This document shows positions 39,274-49,210 of a DNA stretch of 64,000 nt, piece after piece. The translations under genes and the position numbers were made by a program. The notes beneath the pieces were generated by a model. The model worked only from the letters and a program-made list of their open reading frames with translations, was not told where the DNA came from and did not search any database. Origin of the DNA: Catellatospora bangladeshensis (lineage in GTDB: Bacteria; Actinomycetota; Actinomycetes; Mycobacteriales; Micromonosporaceae); the NCBI RefSeq assembly GCF_016862575.1, contig NZ_BONF01000029.1:104471-168470 (forward strand). Reading direction: 5' to 3'. Positions within the stretch are counted from its first letter, which is position 1. Each line of letters opens with the position of its first letter.

Positions 39274-40113
39274 ATGACACCGCCGGGCCGCGCTCCCGCA
39301 CCGCACCGCCGCCGGCGGGCCTACGGCGCCGCCGCCGTCACGGTGATCTTCCTGTCGCCGCTGCTGCTGCTCCTGACCGGGTCGCTGCGCGAACCCGGGC
39401 AGCCGCCCGTCATCGCACCGCCGCTCATCCCCGACAGCGTCGGCACCGCCGCCTACGACCAGGCGATCCACGAAGGCGATCTGGTACGCGCGGCCGCCAA
39501 CTCGATGATCGTCGCCGCGGTCGGCGTACCCCTGAGCCTGCTCGTGGCGTCCCTGGCGGGCTTCGCCCTCACCCAGCTGCCCCGCCGCGTCACCGCCACC
39601 GTCATCGCCCTGTCCATGCTCGCCATGACCGTGCCCGCCACCGCGCTGCTGCTGCCCCGCTTCGTGCTGTTCCGCACGCTGCACCTGACCGACACGCTCG
39701 TGCCGCTGATCGCACCCGCGCTGATCGCCACCTCACCGCTCTACCCGGTGATCTACTACCTCGCGTTCCGGGCAATCCCCGCCGACAGCTACGACCTGTG
39801 CCGGCTGGCCGATCTCACCCCGATGCAGACCTGGCGGCGCATGGCCCTTCCCCAGGTCCGGCCCGTCACCGCCGGGCTCGCCGCGCTCACCTTCGTGCTG
39901 ACCTGGTCCAACGTGCTCGATCCGATGGTCTACCTCTACGACCGTGCCGTGTTCACCCTGCCGCTGGCGCTGCGCGCCCTGGCCGCGATGGATCCGCACA
40001 ACCAGCCCGTGTTCCTCGCCGCAGCCGTCCTCACCACCCTGCCCGCCCTGCTCGTCATCGGTGTCGCCCAGCACCGCTTCCTGCACGCCTACGGCCCCGA
40101 AGGAGCCCCGTGA
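39274..40113 (+). CDS. carbohydrate ABC transporter permease (MalG type)
   Basis: 279 residues, six spans, with the EAA-type loop (YDLCRLADLTPMQTWRRMALPQVRP) that docks the ATPase. It is first in a four-gene operon with overlapping ends (permease, binding protein, ATPase, permease), which is a complete CUT1-class sugar importer. Upstream, 39158-39273 holds the divergent promoter and a GCATCGATGC palindrome (39190-39199). Confidence 0.92.
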   Translation: MTPPGRAPAPHRRRRAYGAAAVTVIFLSPLLLLLTGSLREPGQPPVIAPPLIPDSVGTAAYDQAIHEGDLVRAAANSMIVAAVGVPLSLLVASLAGFALTQLPRRVTATVIALSMLAMTVPATALLLPRFVLFRTLHLTDTLVPLIAPALIATSPLYPVIYYLAFRAIPADSYDLCRLADLTPMQTWRRMALPQVRPVTAGLAALTFVLTWSNVLDPMVYLYDRAVFTLPLALRALAAMDPHNQPVFLAAAVLTTLPALLVIGVAQHRFLHAYGPEGAP

Positions 40114-41438
40114 AGCGAACCGCCGCCCTGCTGAGCCTGCTCGCCACGCTCACCGCCGCCACCGTCACCGCCGGGTGCGCCGACACCGCCGAGCAGACCG
40201 CCGACCCGGTGTCCCTGCTGGTCGCGGGCACCCCCGACGAGCTCGCCGCCTACCGCGCGCTGGCCGCTGCGTACGAGCAGGCCACGCCCGGCGCCCGGGT
40301 CACCCTCATCGAGGCGAGCACCGCCAAGGACCTGATGACCAAGGTGTCCACCTCCATCGCGGGCAACTCCCCACCCGACCTGTTCTTGATCAACTACCGC
40401 AACTACGGCCAGTTCGCCGTCAAGGGGGCGCTCGCGCCCGTCACCGCCCGCCTCGCCGCCTCGGCCAGCCTGCACGAGCAGGACTTCTACCCCCAGGCCA
40501 TGGGCGCCTTCCGCTGGCAGGGCGAGCAGATGTGCCTGCCGCAGAACATCTCCAGCCTCGCCGTCTACTACAACCGCACCCTGTTCAAGCAGTACGAGGT
40601 CGCCGAACCGGCCGCGGGATGGCACTGGAACGACCTGGTCGCCACCGCGCAGGCACTCACCCGCGACGCGGGCGGCCGGACCGTCCGCGCCGGGGAGCCC
40701 GAGACCGCCGGGACACCGGTGGCGGTGCACGGGCTGGGCATCGCCCCCGAGCTGATCCGGATGGCGCCGCTCATCTGGTCCAACGGCGGCGACATCGTCG
40801 ACGACCCGAACGCGCCGACCCGGCTCACCCTCGACACACCCCAGGCCCGCGAGGTCATGCAGGACTTCCTGGAACTGCCCCGCATCGGCGTCGTCCCCTC
40901 CGACGTCGAGGTCGAGGCCCAGGACTACGAGGCCCGGTTCGCGGCCGGCAAGCTGGCCATGTTCGTCTCCTCCCGCCGGGTGACCACCGCCTTCCGGGCG
41001 ATCACCGGGTTCGAGTGGGACGTCGCCCCGCTGCCGCAGTACCGCGCCCCGGCCAACATCCTGCACAGCGACGCCTACTGCATGACCAGGACGTCGGCCA
41101 ACCAGGACGCGGCCTGGCGCTTCCTCGAATACGCGCTCAGCGACCCCGGCGCCACCCTCATGGCCAAGACCGGGCGCACCGTCCCCTCACGCATCTCCGT
41201 GGCGACCTCCGCCGCGTTCCTGTCCCCCGGCACGCCACCGGGCCGCTCGCAGATCTTCCTCGACACCATCCCCGCACTGCGCCCCGTGCCGACCATCGCG
41301 ACCTGGCCCGAGATCGAGGACGCCACCGGCAAGGTGCTGGAGAACGCGTTCTTCCACGGCGACCCGCTCGACAAGGTCATCCGCGACCTCGACGCGGCGA
41401 CCCGCACCGTCTTCGAACGCGGCGCGGCGAGCAGATGA
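40110..41438 (+). CDS. sugar ABC transporter substrate-binding lipoprotein
   Basis: 442 residues from a GTG overlapping the permease stop. Lipobox ends at Cys23 (VTAGC). The mature protein is a family 1 extracellular solute-binding fold (SIAGNSPPDLFLINYRNYGQF; AVYYNRTLF; WNDLVATAQALT; WRFLEYALSD). It probably captures oligosaccharide released by the secreted enzymes nearby; the ligand is not readable from sequence. Confidence 0.93.
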   Translation: MKRTAALLSLLATLTAATVTAGCADTAEQTADPVSLLVAGTPDELAAYRALAAAYEQATPGARVTLIEASTAKDLMTKVSTSIAGNSPPDLFLINYRNYGQFAVKGALAPVTARLAASASLHEQDFYPQAMGAFRWQGEQMCLPQNISSLAVYYNRTLFKQYEVAEPAAGWHWNDLVATAQALTRDAGGRTVRAGEPETAGTPVAVHGLGIAPELIRMAPLIWSNGGDIVDDPNAPTRLTLDTPQAREVMQDFLELPRIGVVPSDVEVEAQDYEARFAAGKLAMFVSSRRVTTAFRAITGFEWDVAPLPQYRAPANILHSDAYCMTRTSANQDAAWRFLEYALSDPGATLMAKTGRTVPSRISVATSAAFLSPGTPPGRSQIFLDTIPALRPVPTIATWPEIEDATGKVLENAFFHGDPLDKVIRDLDAATRTVFERGAASR

Positions 41439-42484
41439 CCGCAGGGCTGATCCTGCGCGGGGTGCACCTGACCCGGGGGACGATCCCCGCCCTGCGCGGC
41501 ATCGACCTCACCGTGGCCCGGGGCGAGCTGCTCGTCGTCCTGGGCCCCTCCGGCGCGGGCAAGTCCTCGCTGCTGCGGGCCGTCGCCGGGCTCGACCGGA
41601 TCACCGCCGGGACCGTCGCCATCGGCGGGCGCGACGTCACCGCGCTGCGGCCGGGACAACGCAACGTGTCCATGGTGTTCCAGTCGTACTCGCTGCTGCC
41701 GCACCTGACCGTGGCCGACAACATCGCGTTCGGCCACCGCATCCGCGGCGCAGACCGCCGCGCCGCCGCGGACCGCGCGGCAGCCGCAGCAGCATCAGTG
41801 GGCTGCGCGGACCTGCTCGCCCGCCGCCCGCACCAGCTGTCGGGCGGCGAGCGCCAGCGGGTGGCACTGGCCCGCGCGCTGGTACGCGAACCAGACGTGT
41901 TCCTGCTCGACGAGCCCCTGGCCCACCTCGACGCCGCCCTGCGCACCTCGATGCGCACCGAGATCCGGGCGGTCCACGACCGGCTCGGCACCACGACGGT
42001 CCACGTCACCCACGACCAGTCCGAGGCCATGGCCCTCGGCGACCGGATCGCCGTGCTCCGTGACGGCCGCATCGAGCAGCTCGGCACCCCCGACGAGGTG
42101 TGGCACCGCCCCCGCACCCGCTACGTCGCCTCCTTCGTCGGCGCACCCGGCATGAACCTGCTGCCCGCCGACGGGCCGCTGCGCCCGCCGGGCACGGCGG
42201 CAGGTGCCGAGCTGGGCGTACGGCCCGAGCACGTGACCGTGATCGCCGCGGGCAGCACGACGGACGGCGCAATCGGCGAGGTGGAGCGGGTCGAGGTCCT
42301 CGGCGAGGACGCACTCGTCCACCTGCGCCTGGGCGCACACGCCGTGGTCGCCCGGGTTCCGGCACGAACCCGGCCCGCGCCGGGCGACCGGGTCACCGTC
42401 CACGTCGCCGACGAGCACCTGCACGCCTTCGACGCGATCACCGGCGAGCGGATCCCGCTGCCCGCCGAGGCGGCCACCCGGTGA
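41435..42484 (+). CDS. MalK-like ABC transporter ATPase
   Basis: 349 residues. Walker A GPSGAGKSS, Q-loop FQSY, signature LSGGERQR, Walker B VFLLDEP, switch His VTHDQSEA, then a C-terminal TOBE-type domain (LGVRPEHVTVI) used by MalK/UgpC ATPases. Starts ATG overlapping the binding-protein stop and ends overlapping the next GTG. Dedicated to this importer, whereas many actinobacteria share one MsiK ATPase between importers. Confidence 0.94.
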   Translation: MTAGLILRGVHLTRGTIPALRGIDLTVARGELLVVLGPSGAGKSSLLRAVAGLDRITAGTVAIGGRDVTALRPGQRNVSMVFQSYSLLPHLTVADNIAFGHRIRGADRRAAADRAAAAAASVGCADLLARRPHQLSGGERQRVALARALVREPDVFLLDEPLAHLDAALRTSMRTEIRAVHDRLGTTTVHVTHDQSEAMALGDRIAVLRDGRIEQLGTPDEVWHRPRTRYVASFVGAPGMNLLPADGPLRPPGTAAGAELGVRPEHVTVIAAGSTTDGAIGEVERVEVLGEDALVHLRLGAHAVVARVPARTRPAPGDRVTVHVADEHLHAFDAITGERIPLPAEAATR

Positions 42485-43407
42485 ACCGCGACCGCCGCCA
42501 GCTCGTGCTGATGCTCGCGCCGTACCTCGCCGGGCTGGCCCTGCTCGTGCTGCTGCCCGCCACGGCCACGATGACGATGGCGTTCACCCACACCGACCTC
42601 ATCGCCACCTCGGAGTTCATCGGCCTGGACAACTTCGCCGAGCTGGCCCGCGATCCGGCGGTACACGCCGCGGTCGGCAACTCGCTGTCCTACCTGGCGT
42701 ACTCCGTACCGCTGCGCCTGGTCCTCGCGGTCGGCCTGGCACTGCTGCTGCACCGCCGGACCCGGGGCGCGGGCACGGCACGGGCCGCGGTGCTGCTGCC
42801 CGGCGCCGTACCGGAACTCGCCTACGGGCTGATGTGGCTGTGGCTGCTCAATCCCCTGCAGGGACCGGTCAACCAGCTGCTTCTGCTCGGCGGCGAGAAC
42901 GGCCGGACGATGTTCGGCACGCTGCCGCCCCAGTGGCTGACCGACCCCGAGGACGCCCGCGCGGGCATCGTGCTGATGAGCCTGTTCACGATCGGCGAGA
43001 CGTTCGTCATCGTGCTCACCGCCCGGCTCGCGCTGCCGCCCGAGGCGTACGAGATCGCCGAGCTGGAAGGGGCCCGTGCCGGGCAGGTGCTGCGCCGGGT
43101 CACGCTGCCGCTGCTCGCGCCGGTGCTCGCCGTCCTGGTGCTGCGGGACACGGTGGCGAGCCTGCAGGCGTCGTTCATCCCCGCGCTGGTCGTGACGAAC
43201 GGCGGCCCTCCGCCGTACGCGACGACCTACCTGTCCCTGGTGATCTACCAGGAGGCCTTCGAGTACCTGCGCTACGGCTACGCCGCCGCGGTCGCCGCGC
43301 TGACCCTGATCCTGACCGTGATGGCGGTGCTCATCCAGTGGCGGCTGCTGCGCCGCTGGGCATACCACGGCCTGGCCGGTATGGGCACACACCGGCTCTG
43401 GGGCTGA
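42481..43407 (+). CDS. carbohydrate ABC transporter permease (MalF type)
   Basis: 308 residues, six spans, starting with GTG inside the ATPase stop. The docking loop YEIAELEGARAGQVLRRVTLPLLAP is intact. Together with the MalG-type permease it forms the membrane channel of the importer. Confidence 0.92.
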   Translation: MNRDRRQLVLMLAPYLAGLALLVLLPATATMTMAFTHTDLIATSEFIGLDNFAELARDPAVHAAVGNSLSYLAYSVPLRLVLAVGLALLLHRRTRGAGTARAAVLLPGAVPELAYGLMWLWLLNPLQGPVNQLLLLGGENGRTMFGTLPPQWLTDPEDARAGIVLMSLFTIGETFVIVLTARLALPPEAYEIAELEGARAGQVLRRVTLPLLAPVLAVLVLRDTVASLQASFIPALVVTNGGPPPYATTYLSLVIYQEAFEYLRYGYAAAVAALTLILTVMAVLIQWRLLRRWAYHGLAGMGTHRLWG

Positions 43408-43450
43408 CGGCCCGGTCAAGGCGCTCGACGCGGTTGTTCAAGCCCAGGCG

Positions 43451-44245
43451 TCAGGCTGCCCCGAAGCCGGGCTTGCGACCGGACCACACCCCGGTCACCC
43501 GGCGCAGGACGAGGTCCTTCGCCCGCAGCGCCAGCACCCGGTCGTGGAACTCGGCGCGGCGGTCTGCGGGCAGGTCCTCGATGAAAGCCCGATACCCGTG
43601 CGTCATCGACCAGCGCCACAGGGTCTCGGTGTCCGGGAACGGAATGGCGACCTCGGCGAAGTCCTCGCGCAGGTCGACGAAGCCCGCCCCCTCCAGCAGG
43701 TCCGCCGCGTCGACCGGCGTGCCCATGCTGCCGTTCGGCGGCAGGTGGGCGGCGAACTCCCCGAACAGCTCGTTGAGGCGTACGCCCAGCTCGTCTGCGC
43801 CCGACACCGCAGGCCCGCCCTTGCTTCGGGCGCTGCCGCCCGTGAAAGCGAACCGCCCACCGGGCTTCAGGACACGGAACGCCTCGGCCACGCCGGCCGC
43901 GGGATCATCGAGAACGTGGATCGCGAACGATGACGCGACCACGTCGAAGCCGTCGTCCGCCAGCGTGAGCGCCTGGGCGTCCATGACGTGCACGGCCGCA
44001 TCCGGATAAGCGGCGGCAAGATGCCGCACCATGCCGGGCGCGGCGTCGACCGCGGTGACGGCACAGCCCCGGGCCAGCGCGGGTGCCGTCAGCGCCCCTC
44101 TTCCGGCGCCGAGATCCAGGAAGCGGCAGCCGGGCGGCGGATCGATCGCCGCGATGATTGCCGTGCCGAACGAGGCGAAGAACGGAACGACCTCGTCATA
44201 GTCGGCGGCGACGCGATCGAACAGCTCCCACGCTGATCCATTCAT
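43451..44245 (-). CDS. class I SAM-dependent methyltransferase
   Basis: 264 residues. The SAM-binding motif FLDLGAGRGALT lies at ~43-54, an acidic loop VTAVDAAPGM follows, and a UbiE-like post-motif (FDVVASSFAIHVLDDP, FRVLKPGGRFAFTG) is present. Substrate unknown. Convergent with the sugar importer, 43 bases apart. Confidence 0.9.
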   Translation of the reverse strand: MNGSAWELFDRVAADYDEVVPFFASFGTAIIAAIDPPPGCRFLDLGAGRGALTAPALARGCAVTAVDAAPGMVRHLAAAYPDAAVHVMDAQALTLADDGFDVVASSFAIHVLDDPAAGVAEAFRVLKPGGRFAFTGGSARSKGGPAVSGADELGVRLNELFGEFAAHLPPNGSMGTPVDAADLLEGAGFVDLREDFAEVAIPFPDTETLWRWSMTHGYRAFIEDLPADRRAEFHDRVLALRAKDLVLRRVTGVWSGRKPGFGAA

Positions 44246-44432
44246 GATCCGGGATGCTGGCGGATGTGCCGCGTCACGGCAACGGATTATGCGCCAGCGG
44301 TCCAGCCGGCCGGAAACGCTGTTCGAGCCGGCCGCGAGGCCGCGCTAGCACAACCACGCTGCGCCTGACCGCGATATCCGCGAACGAGGCTGCGGCGATA
44401 TCCGGTCGCATAGCCTGATCGGGGAGGTGGCG

Positions 44433-44612
44433 ATGCGCCGGATCGTGACCGTGGTGGTCCTGGTGTGGCTGGTCAGCGGCGTCGTGGCAGCCTCGCGGCG
44501 CGACTATTTCGCCGGATCATCCGCGACGTGTGATCACGTCTCGACGATCGCGGCCACGATCGTCGCCGGCCCGCTGAACTACACCGGAGCCGATCCGCAG
44601 GTCACCTGCTGA
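44433..44612 (+). CDS. 59-residue single-span exported or membrane protein
   Basis: ATG 44433 behind GGGGAGG. One N-terminal hydrophobic helix (MRRIVTVVVLVWLVSGVVAA) is followed by RRDYF and a small mature part with two Cys (residues ~36 and 59). Similar short ORFs are common in actinobacteria; function unknown. Nothing else is seen in 44246-44432 or 44613-44767. Confidence 0.6.
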   Translation: MRRIVTVVVLVWLVSGVVAASRRDYFAGSSATCDHVSTIAATIVAGPLNYTGADPQVTC

Positions 44613-44767
44613 CCCGTCGGGCCGTGGGGCTCGGTGAGCCTTCCGACGTGACGATCACCGCCGCCCGCCATCGGCTCCCCCGGTTGGTCCATGGCGGGGC
44701 CGACGGGGCGCTGTTGCGGGGCCAGGAGGCTGCTCAGCGTTGCCGACGAGAGTGCGATCCAGACGGT

Positions 44768-45700
44768 TCAGCGGCCCTCGGTGAGGTCCATGATCAGCCG
44801 AGTCACCAGTTGGCGTGACGCCTGCACCCGCTCGCGGCGCCAGGCCGAGATCGTCGGCAGCACGCTGTGCTGGACCGTCGCGGCGCGGATGCGCCACATG
44901 CCGCTCATCGCCACCACGAACCGCGCGGCATCGGCGGGCAGAGCCTGGATCAGCCGGTACGCACGATCCGTCGCCACCTGCCCGCCCAGGCGGTGACCGG
45001 TGCCGACGATGTCCGCCGCCAGCTGGGCGAAGTCCAGCCACGGCACACCGGCGGCCGCATACGCCCAGTCCAGCAGCGTCGCCGAGCCGGTCGCCAGGTC
45101 CACGGCCACGTTGTCGGCGCGCATGTCGCGGTGGACCAGAGCGTCGCCGGCCGTCCACCGCGGCCAGTCCGCGACCACCTCAGCGGCCCGGGCTGCGTAC
45201 GCCGCCTCCCACTCGTCCGCGGGCCCGGCCGCGGCGACCCTCTCCCAGCCGTCGAAGTCCCAGATCCGCTCGGCGACCGGCCGCAGTTCATCCGGCGCCC
45301 GGTGACCGCTCACCGTCTTACACGCGGCCACGACGGCAGCTATCGACGCATCTGTCCACAGCTCGCCGACGGCTCCGGCGGCCCAGGTGGTGACCAGGGC
45401 GATCCAGGGACCGTGCTCGACGGTCGCGAGGCGGCGCGGGGCAGGCACGGACGGCGGCAGCACGTCCAGGACGGCCGACTCGCGGCCGATCAGCATGTGG
45501 TTGTGCGCTCGGACCTCGGCCGACATCGCCTTGGCGAACACCGTGCGGCCGTCCGCCAGCCGCAGTGCGGCGGCCGGTCCGGGCGACATACCGCCGGTCA
45601 GGTCCTGGTGGCCGGCGATGCGGGTGCCGAGCGCGTCGGCGACGGCCGCCTGCAGCGGCGCGGGCGTATCGGCCCACGCGGCGCGGGGAGTGAACGACAC
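44768..45700 (-). CDS. aminoglycoside-phosphotransferase-family kinase
   Basis: 310 residues from GTG 45700. Kinase-like fold with catalytic Brenner motif HRDMRADN and metal-binding LLDWAY, plus the VFAKAM lysine strand. It could phosphorylate an antibiotic or, as often in actinobacteria, a metabolite. No resistance context is visible. Confidence 0.88.
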   Translation of the reverse strand: MSFTPRAAWADTPAPLQAAVADALGTRIAGHQDLTGGMSPGPAAALRLADGRTVFAKAMSAEVRAHNHMLIGRESAVLDVLPPSVPAPRRLATVEHGPWIALVTTWAAGAVGELWTDASIAAVVAACKTVSGHRAPDELRPVAERIWDFDGWERVAAAGPADEWEAAYAARAAEVVADWPRWTAGDALVHRDMRADNVAVDLATGSATLLDWAYAAAGVPWLDFAQLAADIVGTGHRLGGQVATDRAYRLIQALPADAARFVVAMSGMWRIRAATVQHSVLPTISAWRRERVQASRQLVTRLIMDLTEGR

Positions 45701-45767
45701 GCCGCATCGTATCCCAGTCGATCATTCTACTGAGGCCGGTGCGCGTCCCGCGACCAGCGGGCCTGCC

Positions 45768-47201
45768 CTACGAGGAGGACGCCCGGCGGTGCGTGCGGTC
45801 GCGGTCCGGCTCCTCGTCGAGGTCGACGGCGTCCGCGTCCACGGCTGGTTCGCCGGCCGGCACCGGCGACTGCGGCTGTTCGAGGTAGTAGCCGCTCAGC
45901 CGGCGGTAGGGCGTGCTGCGCAGCGCGAGCACGGTCACCGCCAGGCCGATCATGCCGGTCAGCACGAACACCAGCGCGAGCCCGCGGTCGGGGCCGACAC
46001 CGAACCAGCCGCCGATCGCGTCCGCTCCGGCTCCGTCGGTCATCAGCGGGATGAACACGAACTGGGCGATGGGGCCGATCAGGAACGCGGTCAGCGGCGA
46101 GGCGGCCTGCTCGACGCTCTGCGCGAACCCGAACACCCGGCCCTGCCGCTCGTAGGGCACGACCTTCTGCAGGATCGTCTGCTCGGCGGCCTCGGCATAG
46201 GGCACGAGCAGCATGTACGCGTACATCCCAACGGCCAGCAGCACCACCGAGGAGCGCAGCGGGAAGAGGATCGTCACCGACCACAGGACCGCGTTGACGC
46301 CCAGCAGCAGCCGCAGCGGGTTGCGGCCCAGGCCGGTCCGGGCCACCAGCAGGCCGCCGAAGATGAACCCCGTACTGAGCACACCCCAGAGCAGCCCCCA
46401 CGCCTGCACGCTGACCAGCGACAACCCGTAGGCGTCCATCAGCGCCATGTAGACGCCGCCGAGGAAGTTGTTGAACGCCGAGAAGAGGATCAGCGCCGGG
46501 AGCCCTGGCACGCTGCCGACCACGCGCAGGGTGCCCCGCAGGTCGATGCGGCGGTCCGGTGCGGCGGCCTGCTCGCCGGGCTCGGCCTGGGCGGCGCCGG
46601 GCGGCCGTTCAGGGACCGGGAGCAGCCCCAGGTGCAGCATCGCGGCGCCCAGCACGCCGACGGCGAGCAGCAGGACCCAGAACATGCCGCTGGCACCGAC
46701 CAGCACGCCGCTGATCACGGAGGTCACCAGGAAGGACACTCCGGTGGCGCTGCCGACCAGGCCGTTGGCCCTATCGCGTTCGGCTTCGGGGATGAGGACG
46801 GTGACCAGTGTCGGCAGCGCGATCGTACGGATGTTCCCGGCGATCACGCCGAGCATCAGCAGTACGACGAACGTCCACAGCGGCACGCTGGACGGGTCGG
46901 TGAACTCCCGCTCCGGGGTCAGCTGGTAGATGACGAACGCGGCGGCGTACAGCGTGAGCGAGATCAGCGCGGACGCCTGCATCACCGTCTTCTTGCGGTG
47001 GTGGTCGACGAGGCTGCCGAACCAGATGCCGGTCAGCGCGGTCATCACCAGGAAGATGCCGGCGATGATGCTGGTGGCGAACACCGATCGGGTCTGCAGG
47101 TACACGTAGAAGGTGATCGCGAACCACACCGTGAAGTTGATCACCGACACCAGCAGGGTGTTCGCCAGCAGGTGGTAGAAGACCTTGCGGTTGCCGCCCA
47201 T
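45768..47201 (-). CDS. MFS transporter, DHA3-like
   Basis: 477 residues, about twelve spans, with the loop 2-3 motif GSLVDHHRKK and a central cytoplasmic linker. The polar C-terminal tail (DADAVDLDEEPDRDR) is unusual in length. I choose ATG 47201 (MGGNRKVFYHLL); a GTG nine bases upstream is possible. Probably a drug or siderophore exporter; substrate unknown. Confidence 0.9.
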   Translation of the reverse strand: MGGNRKVFYHLLANTLLVSVINFTVWFAITFYVYLQTRSVFATSIIAGIFLVMTALTGIWFGSLVDHHRKKTVMQASALISLTLYAAAFVIYQLTPEREFTDPSSVPLWTFVVLLMLGVIAGNIRTIALPTLVTVLIPEAERDRANGLVGSATGVSFLVTSVISGVLVGASGMFWVLLLAVGVLGAAMLHLGLLPVPERPPGAAQAEPGEQAAAPDRRIDLRGTLRVVGSVPGLPALILFSAFNNFLGGVYMALMDAYGLSLVSVQAWGLLWGVLSTGFIFGGLLVARTGLGRNPLRLLLGVNAVLWSVTILFPLRSSVVLLAVGMYAYMLLVPYAEAAEQTILQKVVPYERQGRVFGFAQSVEQAASPLTAFLIGPIAQFVFIPLMTDGAGADAIGGWFGVGPDRGLALVFVLTGMIGLAVTVLALRSTPYRRLSGYYLEQPQSPVPAGEPAVDADAVDLDEEPDRDRTHRRASSS

Positions 47202-47295
47202 CTGGATCACGATAGCCGCCCCGGATCGCCACCAGGCGCTTCCTGCCCGCAGCGGGCGCCGCCTGCCGCAGCGGTCACCGGTTCGCCCCGTGGCC

Positions 47296-48606
47296 TCACG
47301 CCGCGACCTCGCCGGACGGGATACGCCAGCGCCGCAGCACCCGCCCGGCGGCGGACGCGAGCTCCCCGGCGCGCCGGTGATGGCGGGCCGGCACGAACCC
47401 CGGGAGCTGCCCGGTGCGCTCGCCGGTGTCCGGATCCCACACCTCCAGACCGGTGGCCGCGGCCGCGTACAGCCGCCGCCCGTCGGCGAACAGCGCGCCG
47501 GTGGGACCGGCGAACGCCGCCGTCTCCCGCCCGGTGTCGGCGTCGAAGATGCGCACGCCGTCCAGCATGGCCTCCTCGTCGCCACCGATGCCGGCGATCA
47601 CCGGCCGCCGGTCGTCGAGCCAGCACATCGGGTTGTTCCAGTAGTAGGCGCGCTGGTCGAGCCAGTGCAGGCTCGGGCCGTCCTCGGACTCCCACACGTT
47701 GTCCTCCAGCCACCGGTCCACGCTCCAGACGTGCGGGACGCCAACCGGTGACCACACCCAGCCGTCGTCGAGCACGTACCGGCCCGACGGTGACAGGTGC
47801 AGGGTGCCGTGGAAGTAGTCCAGGTAGTGCTCGGGCCGCGGGCGGCCCGCCGTGTGGGAGGCCGGCTCCCGGCCGGTGAGCAGCCGCCCGGTGGCGGCGT
47901 CGGAGACGTCGAGCCGGTTCCACTCCGTGCGGTGCATCACCAGGGTGCGGCCCTGATGCTCGAGCATCGCCAGCGAGAACGGGACGGTGTCGGGCCGGTG
48001 GTCGCCGCCGTGCAGCACCATCGTCACCGCGCCGGTTCGCAGGTCGAGCACCTGCCCGTGGTGGCCGAAGTCGTTGACCACCGCCGCGAAACGGCCGTCG
48101 GCGGAGGCGTGCAGGCTGCGGCGCAGCTCGTGCCCGGCCCACGGCTCATGGTCGGGCTCGGCGGGCACGGTCGTCTCGGCCAGGACCGTCCAGCCGCCCG
48201 TGTCCGCGTCGAACCGGCCGATGCGCCCGTCGTGGTCCAGCAGCAGCCATACCGAGCCGGGGCCTTCCACCGGCGCGAAGTCCACCACGTCGACGGGCAG
48301 CGGCGTGTCCCGCACGCTCGTGTCGAGTGGTTCCGGGCGCAGGCCGATCCCCGCGCTGCCGCGCCACCGGATCAGGTTCCAGTAGGTGTCCGCGCACCGG
48401 GCGACGCAGCCTTCGCAGGCGACCAGCAGCTGGACCGGGCTGCCGTCGCCGGTGGCCTTGTCGCAGTCCTGGCAGCACATGTCGTACTCCAGCCCGCGGC
48501 CGGTCAGCAGCCGGACGTGGTCGTCACGGCCGTCGTCGCCGAGCAGGTGACGGCACATCCGGCCCGGGCCGGCATAGGCGGCGTGTCCGCACGGCAACAG
48601 GTCCAC
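47296..48606 (-). CDS. beta-propeller-like protein with Cys/His-rich N terminus
   Basis: 436 residues. The first ~75 residues contain many Cys and His (CGHAAY, MCRHLL, CCQDCDKA, CEGCVARCAD), suggesting a zinc-binding module. The remainder has WD/PQQ-like blades (FDADTGGWTVL, IFDADTGRETAAF, VWDPDTGERTGQL). No signal peptide or catalytic motif. Unknown function; a ligand- or protein-binding propeller is inferred. The following 188 bases (48607-48794) show no convincing gene. Confidence 0.75.
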   Translation of the reverse strand: MDLLPCGHAAYAGPGRMCRHLLGDDGRDDHVRLLTGRGLEYDMCCQDCDKATGDGSPVQLLVACEGCVARCADTYWNLIRWRGSAGIGLRPEPLDTSVRDTPLPVDVVDFAPVEGPGSVWLLLDHDGRIGRFDADTGGWTVLAETTVPAEPDHEPWAGHELRRSLHASADGRFAAVVNDFGHHGQVLDLRTGAVTMVLHGGDHRPDTVPFSLAMLEHQGRTLVMHRTEWNRLDVSDAATGRLLTGREPASHTAGRPRPEHYLDYFHGTLHLSPSGRYVLDDGWVWSPVGVPHVWSVDRWLEDNVWESEDGPSLHWLDQRAYYWNNPMCWLDDRRPVIAGIGGDEEAMLDGVRIFDADTGRETAAFAGPTGALFADGRRLYAAAATGLEVWDPDTGERTGQLPGFVPARHHRRAGELASAAGRVLRRWRIPSGEVAA

Positions 48607-48794
48607 GGCCGCATCGTGCCAGATACCGGTACCGGGTCGGCAACCGTGTTTCGGTCAGGCGCAACGCTCCCACCAGCCGCTGTGCAGGCCGAGGGCGGGC
48701 ACGGCGAGCCGCATGACGTAGTGCCGGGTCGGGCCCGAGACGCAGGGCGGCTGCGGGGCCGGCTACCGCGACGGGCGGCCGGCCCCGGGCGCGA

Positions 48795-49016
48795 CTACTT
48801 GGCGTCGGCCAGGTCGGCGATCGCGCGGGCAGCGCGGAAGTACGGGCTGCGGCCCAGCTCGCCGATCGTCTTGACGCCCAGGGCGTCCTTGATGTGCTCA
48901 GCGGCACGCTCGCTCACACCGGCGAGCGCGGCGACCGGCGCGTTGGCGATCTCCTCCAGCGACTTGTCGTGGTACTCCTTGTCCAGCAGCTTGGCGAGAT
49001 CAGCGGAAACCGGCAT
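48795..49016 (-). CDS. 73-residue helix-hairpin-helix-like protein
   Basis: ATG 49016 with a strong GAAGGAG site; a GTG six bases upstream would sit on that site. Product MPVSADLAKLLDKEYHDKS... has two HhH-like turns (LAGVSERAAEHIKDALGVKTIGEL). Small helical proteins of this kind are common in actinobacteria, with no firm function. Confidence 0.7.
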   Translation of the reverse strand: MPVSADLAKLLDKEYHDKSLEEIANAPVAALAGVSERAAEHIKDALGVKTIGELGRSPYFRAARAIADLADAK

Positions 49017-49210
49017 GGCCACTCCTTCAACAGCGGTGGTCCGGCACGGCGCCGGACGTGCCGCCGAATCCTTTCACCCTCAACGCGAGCACCAGACGGG
49101 ACCCCGGAGTGGACCGCGTCGCGCAGCCCGCCGACCAAGGGCTTGTCCTTTTAGTTCTGTCTTCTTGGAGTGACGTCCTGGGAGGTGGTGGTCGACGGTG
49201 CGGTGGCGTG

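Noticed and set aside
48664..48722. Minus-strand mini-ORF (MRLAVPALGLHSGWWERCA) after the propeller gene
   Set aside because: No ribosome site, stop just upstream and no paralogue nearby; could be chance.
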